Assembly (NCBI GenBank): GCA_910575775.1
Contig: CAJTEY010000039.1
Span: 1-37,948 of the forward strand
DNA: 37,948 nt
Source of the DNA: Lachnospiraceae bacterium
GTDB taxonomy: Bacteria; Bacillota; Clostridia; Lachnospirales; Lachnospiraceae
Reading direction: 5' to 3'
Below are positions 31,978 to 37,948 of the stretch, one piece after another; position 1 is the stretch's first letter, and each line of letters begins with the position of its first letter. The translations under genes were made by a program, and so were the position numbers. The notes under the pieces were generated by a model. It worked only from the letters and a program-made list of their open reading frames with translations. It was not told the origin of the DNA and ran no database searches.

Positions 31978-34018
31978 AGGAAGAAAATTATCGGAATATC
32001 TTGCAGAGGCTGAAATAAATCATACGATCTGTGTGGCAACGGAGTATGGCGAAATTGTTTTAAGACAGCATCCCTTTGTAAAAGTACATCAGGGAAGAAT
32101 GAATCAGGAACAGATAGAAAGGTTCCTGAGCAATGGAAAATTTGATGTTGTGGTAGATGCAACACATCCTTTTGCCAAAGAGATTACCTATAATATACAG
32201 GCAGCATTGAAAGAAATGGGGCAGATTGGAATATCAATTCCTTATTTAAGGTTGAAAAGAGACGGTATTACAGAGAGAGAAAACGGCATTACCTATTTTG
32301 AAACAAACGAAGAATGTGTGAAAGCGTTGGAAGATACGGAAGGAAATATTCTTTTGACTACCGGAAGCAAGGAATTGTACAAATATTGTGTTTCTGAAGG
32401 AATAAAGCATAGATTGTATGTAAGGATACTTCCAAGTGTGGAAAGTCTTTCTCTTTGTACAGAGCAGGGGATTTGCGGGAAACAGGTTATCGCAATGCAG
32501 GGACCTTTTACTACAGAGATGAATGAGGCTATCATTCGCCAATATGAAATAGCTTATCTTGTAACGAAGGAAAGCGGTGTGCCCGGAGGTTATCAGGAAA
32601 AATTGAACGCCGCAAAAAGAACTGGAACGAAGATATTTGTAATTGGCTGTCCCAAAGAGGGAGAAGGGTATTCTTTTTCTGAAATATGCCAAAAACTCGA
32701 AGATATGGGAGGAGAAAAATTTAGGGCGAAGAATCAGATAAAAGAGAATATGGAAATTTTTCTAGCAGGTATTGGTATGGGACATGTAAACGGTCTAACG
32801 AAAGAAGTAGAGAGGGTGATCAGTGAAGCAGACATTTTATTAGGTGCAGAGAGAATGCTTAATACCGTATGTTCTAAAGCAGAAAAACATCCTTTTTATC
32901 AGGCAGAACAGATCATTCCTTATCTGCATGATATACAGAGTGAAAGTTTATATATGAAAAATATAAAAGTTTTGATTCTTTTTTCGGGAGATAGCGGATT
33001 TTATAGTGGGTGTCAGTCTTTATATGCGGCACTGGAAAAAGAGATCACAGAAGGACACATAAAGGCATCTTTGCGTATTCTTCCGGGTATTTCTTCCGTA
33101 GCTTATTTGGCTTCCTGCATTGGAGAAAGCTATCAGGATGCGGCTGTTTACAGTATACATGGGAAAAAAATATGTAACCTTGTACGCCGGATCAAAAGCA
33201 GTCCAAAAACATTTCTGATTACATCCGGTGTGAAAGATATAAATCAGTTGGGAGAACTGTTGATAGATGCGGGAATGCAAAAATGCGAAATCATAACTGG
33301 GTTTCAGTTATCCTATGAGGAACAGCGGGTAGAGAATCATACGCCGTTAGAGTGTATGGAATTGAAGGAGGAAGGGTTATATACATGTTTTGTCAAAAAT
33401 CCGTATGCTATGCAAAGAAGATTGACACATGGTATTGCAGATGGACAGTTTATCAGGGACAGGGTTCCTATGACAAAAGAAGAGATTCGAGAGATTAGTA
33501 TCTGTAAGCTGCGATTAAGAGAAAAGGCAGTAGTTTATGACATTGGTAGTGGCACCGGTTCCGTTGCAATAGAAATAGCGGGCATTTCTGACGATCTACA
33601 GGTGTATGCGGTGGAGCAGAATCCGGAGGCAGTTTCTTTAATTGAAAGGAATAAAAAGAAGTTTGAACTGCAGAATGTAACAGTGGTAGAGTCGATAGCG
33701 CCGGAGGGACTAACTGGACTTCCAATGGCAACACACGCATTTATAGGAGGGAGTGGTGGCAGATTAAAGGAAATACTGGCGTCACTCCGACAGATGAATC
33801 CCAACATGAGGGTTGTGGTAAATGCTGTCAGTATGGAGACAATTTGTGAAATGAGAGAGATTTTATCAATGGATGATATGATAAAAGAAGAAGAGGTTGT
33901 GCAATTACAGGCAAGCAGGGCAAAAAAAGCAGGAAGTTATCATTTGATGCAGTCTGAGAATCCGGTTTGGATTTGTGCATTTGATTTCTGTGACGAAGAG
34001 CCTGAAAGAAAGGCGTGA
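31943..34018 (+). CDS. cbiJET: Fused cobalt-precorrin-6A reductase / C5- and C15-methyltransferase
   Basis: A 691-residue triple fusion. Residues 1-265 are CbiJ/CobK (ILIFAGTTEGRKLSEYL, VVVDATHPFAKEIT, TTGSKELYKY, IAMQGPFTTEMNEA), the NADH reductase. Residues about 270-480 are CbiE (IFLAGIGMGHVNGLT, ILFSGDSGFYSG, ILPGISSVAYLASCIG), the C5 methyltransferase. Residues about 495-690 are CbiT (VPMTKEEIREISI, VYDIGSGTGSVAIEIA, FIGGSGGRLKEIL), methylating C15 and decarboxylating ring C acetate. CbiE-CbiT fusions (CobL type) are well known; adding CbiJ is less usual. TTG 31943 is chosen because AAGGAGAGG (31926-31934) is at the right distance; ATG 31910 lacks a site. Confidence 0.93.
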   Translation: MKKILIFAGTTEGRKLSEYLAEAEINHTICVATEYGEIVLRQHPFVKVHQGRMNQEQIERFLSNGKFDVVVDATHPFAKEITYNIQAALKEMGQIGISIPYLRLKRDGITERENGITYFETNEECVKALEDTEGNILLTTGSKELYKYCVSEGIKHRLYVRILPSVESLSLCTEQGICGKQVIAMQGPFTTEMNEAIIRQYEIAYLVTKESGVPGGYQEKLNAAKRTGTKIFVIGCPKEGEGYSFSEICQKLEDMGGEKFRAKNQIKENMEIFLAGIGMGHVNGLTKEVERVISEADILLGAERMLNTVCSKAEKHPFYQAEQIIPYLHDIQSESLYMKNIKVLILFSGDSGFYSGCQSLYAALEKEITEGHIKASLRILPGISSVAYLASCIGESYQDAAVYSIHGKKICNLVRRIKSSPKTFLITSGVKDINQLGELLIDAGMQKCEIITGFQLSYEEQRVENHTPLECMELKEEGLYTCFVKNPYAMQRRLTHGIADGQFIRDRVPMTKEEIREISICKLRLREKAVVYDIGSGTGSVAIEIAGISDDLQVYAVEQNPEAVSLIERNKKKFELQNVTVVESIAPEGLTGLPMATHAFIGGSGGRLKEILASLRQMNPNMRVVVNAVSMETICEMREILSMDDMIKEEEVVQLQASRAKKAGSYHLMQSENPVWICAFDFCDEEPERKA

Positions 34019-34025
34019 TATTTGC

Positions 34026-35462
34026 ATGAAAATAAAAAGAGTTATGATTGCTGCCCCTAAAAGTGGAAGCGGAAAAACAGTAGTCACCTGCGCCTTGCTT
34101 CAGGTATTAAAGGATTGTGGCTTGAAAGTGGCTTCTTATAAATGTGGACCGGATTATATTGATCCGATGTTTCATGAAAAGATAATAGATGTTCAGGCAA
34201 AAAATCTGGATACATTTTTTACAGATGAAGAAAAGACAAGGAAACTTTTTCAAAAAAGTGCAATGAAAATGGACTTTGCAGTTTTTGAGGGCGTTATGGG
34301 ACTATATGACGGGTTAGGCGGAGTCAGGAAAGAAGGTTCTTCTTATCATCTTGCAGAAGTGACAAAAACGCCGATTGTACTTGTTGTTGATGCGAAGGGG
34401 ATGGGGCGTTCCATTATACCATTAATAGCAGGGTTTCTTAATTATGATAAAAAGCATCTGATACAAGGTATCATACTGAACAGGATGTCAAAAGGATATT
34501 ATGAAACATTAAAGCCATTGATAGAGGAAGAACTGCAAATAAGGTTACTTGGATTTTTGCCGGAAAAGGAGGAACTGCATATTGAGAGCAGGCACTTGGG
34601 ACTTTTTCTGCCTGATGAAGTGGATCATATTAAAGAAAAATTACAGGCAGTTTCGGAATTATTTTCAGAAACCGTTTCCGTAGAGTGTATAAAAGAAATA
34701 GCGGAAAGTGCAGAAGAACTGGAATTTGATGAAACACTGACGGGAAAAGCGCTGCTTGACAGTTGCAGAGACATAAATCATGAGAAAGCAGTCAGTGACG
34801 TAATGAAAGGAGTTGCTGTATGGGATAGCCGTCCCACGATTGCAGTGGCAAAAGATGAAGCCTTTTGTTTCTATTATGCCGATAATATTCACTTGTTGGA
34901 GGAGTATGGTGCAAAGATAAGGTATTTTTCTCTGTTGCGGGATGAAAAACTGCCGGGAGGATGTCATGCCTTGTTAATTGGGGGCGGGTATCCAGAAGTT
35001 TATGCAAAGCAGCTTAGTACAAATACGAAAATGCGTGAGGCAGTCAAAAACGCGGCGGAAAATGAAATGCCAATCGTGGCAGAGTGCGGCGGATTTATGT
35101 ATTTACATTCTTTCTTGAAAGATAAAGAAGGACTTTGTTATGATATGGCAGGTGTTATTCCGGCAACTTGTTTTTATACTGGAAAACTGGTTCGTTTCGG
35201 TTATATAGAACTTTGGGAAAAGAAGAAGCATTTTTTATTAAATGGTGAGGGTATAAAAGGACATGAATTTCATTATTATGACAGTACCTATAATGGAGCG
35301 GATGTAATAGCAGCCAAGCCAGTGACAGGAAAAGAATATTCCTGTATTATAGAAAATGAAACAAAGTGGATGGGTTTTCCGCATTTATATTATCCGTCAA
35401 ATCCTGTGTTTGCAAAAGAGTTTGTTGATAAGACAAGGAAATATAAGAAAGCAATGATATAG
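34026..35462 (+). CDS. cbiA: Cobyrinic acid a,c-diamide synthase
   Basis: A 478-residue ATP- and glutamine-dependent enzyme amidating the a and c side chains. The N-terminal part has the P-loop IAAPKSGSGKTVVTCALL, YKCGPDYIDPMFHE, FEGVMGLYDG and LVVDAKGMGRSI. The C-terminal class I glutaminase-type domain has LIGGGYPEVYAKQL, the nucleophile Cys in VAECGGFMYLH, and KGHEFHYYDSTY. ATG 34026 is chosen by the standard start (MKIKRVMIAAPKSG); the frame extends back to 33975 in overlap with the fusion gene. Last large pathway gene of the operon. Confidence 0.95.
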   Translation: MKIKRVMIAAPKSGSGKTVVTCALLQVLKDCGLKVASYKCGPDYIDPMFHEKIIDVQAKNLDTFFTDEEKTRKLFQKSAMKMDFAVFEGVMGLYDGLGGVRKEGSSYHLAEVTKTPIVLVVDAKGMGRSIIPLIAGFLNYDKKHLIQGIILNRMSKGYYETLKPLIEEELQIRLLGFLPEKEELHIESRHLGLFLPDEVDHIKEKLQAVSELFSETVSVECIKEIAESAEELEFDETLTGKALLDSCRDINHEKAVSDVMKGVAVWDSRPTIAVAKDEAFCFYYADNIHLLEEYGAKIRYFSLLRDEKLPGGCHALLIGGGYPEVYAKQLSTNTKMREAVKNAAENEMPIVAECGGFMYLHSFLKDKEGLCYDMAGVIPATCFYTGKLVRFGYIELWEKKKHFLLNGEGIKGHEFHYYDSTYNGADVIAAKPVTGKEYSCIIENETKWMGFPHLYYPSNPVFAKEFVDKTRKYKKAMI

Positions 35463-35483
35463 TAGTAGAGGAAGTGAGTAAAA

Positions 35484-35726
35484 GTGAGTATGCAAAATTC
35501 ACACCGATTTTTTGAAAGCAGAGATTGCCAATATTTTCCCTGTCATAAGAAATTGGGAGACTTCAATTGTTTGTTTTGTTATTGTCCGTTGTATTTAAGG
35601 GAGAAGTGTCCGGGGAATCCCTCATATATAGAAAAAGAAGGGAGAAAGATAAAAGATTGTACAAACTGTACCTTTCCCCATCAACCTGAAAATTATGATA
35701 CGGTAATTCAGATGTTGAAAGAATAA
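35484..35726 (+). CDS. Small cysteine-rich protein of cobalamin operons
   Basis: An 80-residue protein with eight cysteines in three groups (DCQYFPCHK, NCLFCYCPLY and KCPGN, then DCTNCTFPH). This spacing fits the cysteine-rich small domain often found at the end of clostridial cobalamin operons, sometimes fused to CbiX or CobU-like genes. It probably binds zinc, cobalt or an iron-sulfur cluster; no activity is known to me. GTG 35484 is preceded by GAGGAAG at good spacing; ATG 35490 is an alternative two codons later. It is the last gene before the right end of the element. Confidence 0.75.
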   Translation: MSMQNSHRFFESRDCQYFPCHKKLGDFNCLFCYCPLYLREKCPGNPSYIEKEGRKIKDCTNCTFPHQPENYDTVIQMLKE

Positions 35727-35950
35727 AAAGGCATCGCTGAATGTATGAAACATGAAGTAGGAAATTATAATCCAACAATATTTTGATATATACGATTGTA
35801 GTATGCCATTTCATATGAAATAAAAGTAGGGGAATAAAGGCAACTGATGAGCATTGGAATTCGTTTGTAGTTTTGAGGTACACATATATTTTTGTTGGCA
35901 GTTACAAGATTGTGTCAAAAGTTTACAAACACACTTGACAATACTTCTCT
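35727..35950. other. Right-end non-coding region and attR arm
   Basis: No gene is visible. The final 24 bases (35927-35950, starting AAACACACTTGACAATAC) mirror the left arm: reverse-complemented they match 4015-4038 at 15 of 24 positions, best in TTGTNAAGTGT. TGTCAA and TTGACA flank the last 30 bases as a further inverted pair. There is no clear operon terminator, so cob transcription might run out into the host AKR fragment. Confidence 0.7.
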
Positions 35951-36598
35951 GAGGAAAGTGTGGGGGAGGCTGTGAGGAACTCCGGCATACCGAGGGAGGA
36001 AATCTTTGTCATTACAAAGCTGTACCCGAACCAGTTTGACCATCCGGAAGCAGCGATTGAGGAGGCCCTTGCCAAATTAGATATAGACTACATTGACATG
36101 ATGCTGCTCCACCACCCCGGAACAGGCGATGTGGAGACTTACCTTGCAATGGAAAAAGCGGTTGCAGACGGCAAAATCCGTTCCCTTGGTTTATCGAACT
36201 GGTATGTGGAAGAACTGGAGGAATTTTTACCGCAGATAAACATTACCCCGGCTCTGGTGCAGAATGAAATACACCCGTATTATCAGGAAAACGATGTAAT
36301 CCCGTACATGCACAGTCTTGGGATTGTGGTGCAGGGCTGGTATCCGCTTGGCGGCAGGGGATATACGGCAGAGCTGCTTGGGAATGAGGTGATTTCCGAA
36401 ATTGCAGCGGCACATAGAAAATCATCGGCGCAGGTTATTCTTCGGTGGAATCTGCAAAAGGGTGTCGTAGTCATTCCCGGCTCCAGCAATCCCGATCATA
36501 TTCAGGAAAACACGGAATTGTTTGATTTTGAATTGACGGAGGAGGAAATGGGGCGTATCAATGCCCTTGACCGTGGCGAGAAACATGATTGGTACTAA
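35951..36598 (+). pseudogene. Aldo/keto reductase lipoprotein, 3' fragment
   Basis: Encodes residues 145-359 of the interrupted AKR: EESVGEAVRNSG, the catalytic Lys in FVITKLYPNQF, His in MMLLHHPGTGD, LGLSNWYVEEL, VQNEIHPYYQEN and the cofactor motif VIPGSSNPDHIQEN, ending in a complete C terminus. It lacks the N-terminal strand with the catalytic Asp and Tyr, so a product from an internal GTG (35960) could not be an active reductase. The frame is intact after an in-phase junction, with no decay, suggesting recent insertion. Confidence 0.9.
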
Positions 36599-36662
36599 GA
36601 ATAGTTGAACCGTTAGGTGAAACTATTCGCTACTTCTCAATTTGCGCAGGCAAATCGAGAAG
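36599..36662 (+). repeat. Two hairpins between the AKR fragment and the flavoprotein gene
   Basis: GAATAGTT (36599-36606) pairs with AACTATTC (36621-36628). CTTCTC-A-ATTTGC (36633-36645) pairs with GCAAAT-C-GAGAAG (36650-36662) apart from one mismatch. GTTCTAAAT follows, slightly recalling the 3' edge of the operon repeats. No T tract follows, so termination is doubtful. Confidence 0.65.
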
Positions 36663-36693
36663 GTTCTAAATATTTGTAAAGTGGAGGTAGTAT

Positions 36694-37281
36694 ATGAAAG
36701 TTTTAGCGATTAACGGCAGCGCAAGAAAGGACGGAAACACAGCAATCCTAATCAATACTGTGTTTGAGGAACTGCATAAGGCAGGAATTGAAACGGAGAT
36801 GGTGCAGCTTTCCGGAAAAATCATGGAACCCTGCAAGGCTTGTTGGGCTTGCGGCGGAAGAAAAAACTGCGTGCACAATAAGGATATGTTTCAGGAAATT
36901 TTCGAGAAGATGACACAGGCTGATGGGATCATTCTCGGCTCGCCTGTTTATACGGCAAACATTTCTACGAATATGCAGGCATTTTTAGAGCGGGCATCAG
37001 TAGTAACCGACATGAATCGGAATGAAAATCTGTTTCAGCACAAAGTTGGTGCGGCTGTTACGGCTGCACGCAGAGGAGGCGCACTTACTACCCTTGATGC
37101 AATGTATCATTTCTTTATGCTGCAAAATATGTTTGTGGCCGGTTCCTCTTATTGGGCGTTTGGCTATGGACAAATGCCGGGAGATGTCCAGAAAGACGAG
37201 GAAGGTCTTGATACAATGAGAAATCTTGGTCAGAATATGGCATATTTGTTGAAGGCACTGGAAGAAAGGCGGAATGGGTAA
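36694..37281 (+). CDS. NADPH-dependent FMN reductase / iron-sulfur flavoprotein
   Basis: A 195-residue flavodoxin-fold protein. The FMN phosphate loop is INGSARKDGNT (7-17). CX2CX2CX5C (Cys47, 50, 53, 59, in PCKACWACGGRKNC) is a compact cluster like that of Isf-type iron-sulfur flavoproteins and binds [4Fe-4S] there. GSPVYTANIS and TAARRGGALTTLDAM are further family marks. It should pass electrons to quinones, aromatics or other small acceptors. GTGGAGG precedes the ATG. It probably belonged to the same host operon as the two AKRs and the acyltransferase. Confidence 0.9.
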   Translation: MKVLAINGSARKDGNTAILINTVFEELHKAGIETEMVQLSGKIMEPCKACWACGGRKNCVHNKDMFQEIFEKMTQADGIILGSPVYTANISTNMQAFLERASVVTDMNRNENLFQHKVGAAVTAARRGGALTTLDAMYHFFMLQNMFVAGSSYWAFGYGQMPGDVQKDEEGLDTMRNLGQNMAYLLKALEERRNG

Positions 37282-37746
37282 TGAGAAGAATCGTATATAC
37301 AGGGCAAAAATCTGTGTTCGGGAAATTGCAACAACGGCCAGGCAGTTGGAAATGTTTCCCAATGAAGGTTCCTGTTTACAGAAGTTGCGGAACTGGAACA
37401 GACAATCTTTGGCAGTAAAGAGGAATTATCCGGTATTCTTCATCAGCAGATAGCGGCAGGACAGGAGACGGAGCGGATACGGAAAGAAGGCGAAGCGATT
37501 CGACAGGAAATAACGAAACTTTCCTCTACAAATCTTTTGCTGAAAGAGCAGACGGAAACACTGGCAGAGGATAAAGAAAAGCTGTTATCCGAGAATGAAA
37601 AGTTGGAGAAACAACAGAAAAAATTACAACAGGAACTTAACAAAATGGTGCAGTCAAAGGAAGTCATGGAGCGCAATAATCTGTATGAGAAGCAGAATGA
37701 CTTGAAAGGGCAGAAACAGAAGATTGAGAAGTCGTTGGAGCGATAA
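37274..37746 (+). pseudogene. Coiled-coil protein with a frameshift
   Basis: Two reading frames join into one plausible protein. From ATG 37274 (overlapping the flavoprotein end, with AAGGCGG upstream) the frame gives RIYRAKICVREIATTARQLE and MFPNEGSC. Then the adjacent frame continues FTEVAELEQTIFGSKEEL and a long coiled coil (EKLLSENEKLEKQQKKLQQE) to 37746. A single missing base in the T run at about 37375-37377 explains the shift. The full product would be about 157 residues. I do not recognise the family. It may be real decay or a sequencing error at a short homopolymer. Confidence 0.5.
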
Positions 37747-37798
37747 GAAATGTGGGGCGTGGCGGTTGCTCAATGTCATTAAGTTAAGCCAACGATTA

Positions 37799-37835
37799 AA
37801 ATCTCTGTATCAGGAATGGTATGGAGATTTTTTTT
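37799..37835 (+). terminator. Intrinsic terminator
   Basis: AAATCTC (37799-37805) pairs with GAGATTT (37824-37830) across an 18-base loop, followed directly by a run of eight T. It closes the host operon. Confidence 0.8.
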
Positions 37836-37867
37836 GAAAAAATATTGACAGATTAAACAAAATATGC

Positions 37868-37909
37868 GGCGCTTTCGCTACAGATTTATAGTAAGGCAGC
37901 GAAAGCGCC
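37868..37909. repeat. Perfect 12-bp inverted repeat before the next gene
   Basis: GGCGCTTTCGCT (37868-37879) pairs exactly with AGCGAAAGCGCC (37898-37909) around 18 bases that contain TATAGT. A TTGACA lies upstream at 37845-37850, and AAGGAGG closes the window, so a gene starts just beyond it. The repeat may be an operator or a leader hairpin. Confidence 0.6.
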
Positions 37910-37948
37910 CTTGTAATTAAGAACTATCTTGATTGCAAGGAGGAAAGC

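Larger units (their letters stand above)
4013..35950. mobile_element. Tn4451/Tn5397-like integrative mobilizable element carrying cobalamin biosynthesis
   Basis: The 31.9-kb segment interrupts a lipoprotein AKR gene. GA occurs at both edges (4013-4014 and 35951-35952), and removing one element plus one GA restores a perfect AKR reading frame (codons HN joined to EESVGEAV). Inward from the GA, the left end and the reverse complement of the right end share 15 of 24 positions, including TTGTNAAGTGT. GA-flanked insertion is the known signature of TnpX/TndX large serine recombinases, and a matching recombinase gene is inside, with tnpV, tnpW and a relaxase. There are no conjugation genes. The cargo is a transporter plus a nearly complete anaerobic B12 pathway. 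Confidence 0.92.

Noticed and set aside
35960..36598. A complete small aldo/keto reductase starting at GTG 35960
   Set aside because: It lacks the catalytic Asp and Tyr and the first strands of the barrel, and joins in frame with 3581-4012 across the element.
37845..37892. TTGACA and TATAGT as a promoter pair
   Set aside because: The hexamers are about 36 bases apart, too far for a normal sigma-A promoter.

Overview
The window looks like chromosome of a gut-type Lachnospiraceae/Clostridia bacterium. This rests on the strong AGGAGG ribosome sites, Clostridia-like lipoproteins, a Tn4451-type transposon toolkit and a clostridial-style anaerobic cobalamin operon. No rRNA, tRNA or species-diagnostic gene is present, so the genus is open.

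Layout. (1) 1-4012 is host sequence: an acyl-CoA dehydratase activase, a CcdA-like membrane protein, an aldo/keto reductase (AKR), a hexapeptide acyltransferase and the 5' half of a lipoprotein AKR. (2) 4013-35950 is one inserted element of about 31.9 kb that cuts this AKR gene in two. Joining 3581-4012 to 35951-36598 restores an uninterrupted 359-codon AKR frame. The insertion point is a GA dinucleotide present at both junctions, and the two element ends are imperfect inverted repeats. (3) 35951-37948 is host again: the AKR 3' half, an FMN/iron-sulfur reductase and a frameshifted coiled-coil gene.

The element has a mobility half and a cargo half. Mobility half (4013-13.4 kb): tnpV, a reverse-strand three-gene module (a sigma-region-4-like protein, a zinc-ribbon protein and an unknown), tnpW, a large serine recombinase (tnpX-like), a ParM-like actin, a ParR-like partner, a repeat array and hairpin-rich DNA, and a MobA/MobL-type relaxase. 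No type IV secretion or coupling-protein gene is present, so it should be mobilizable rather than self-conjugative. Cargo half (13.7-35.7 kb): a gene resembling the methionine synthase activation domain, then a sigma-A promoter, a cobalamin riboswitch and an intrinsic terminator, then about 20.8 kb of same-strand genes. These are an exported cobaltochelatase-like lipoprotein (cbiK), a second lipoprotein, a BtuFCD-type ABC transporter, cbiP, cobT, cobU, cobS, a second short cobU-like gene, cobC, cbiB, cobD, cbiC, cbiD, cbiF, cbiG, cbiH, a cbiJ-cbiE-cbiT triple fusion, cbiA and a small Cys-rich protein.

Together these genes cover nearly all steps from sirohydrochlorin to a finished cobamide. 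I find no cbiL, corrinoid adenosyltransferase, cobalt importer of the CbiMNQO type or lower-ligand synthesis genes, so the element must rely on the host for those.

The most unusual features are the vitamin B12 pathway carried on a transposon-like element; a family of five structured palindromic repeats inside the operon (nested stems with covarying arms and a conserved three-base bulge), one of them translated in frame inside cbiP; two CobU paralogs whose conserved motifs are complementary; and an intrinsic terminator lying inside the tnpW coding sequence.
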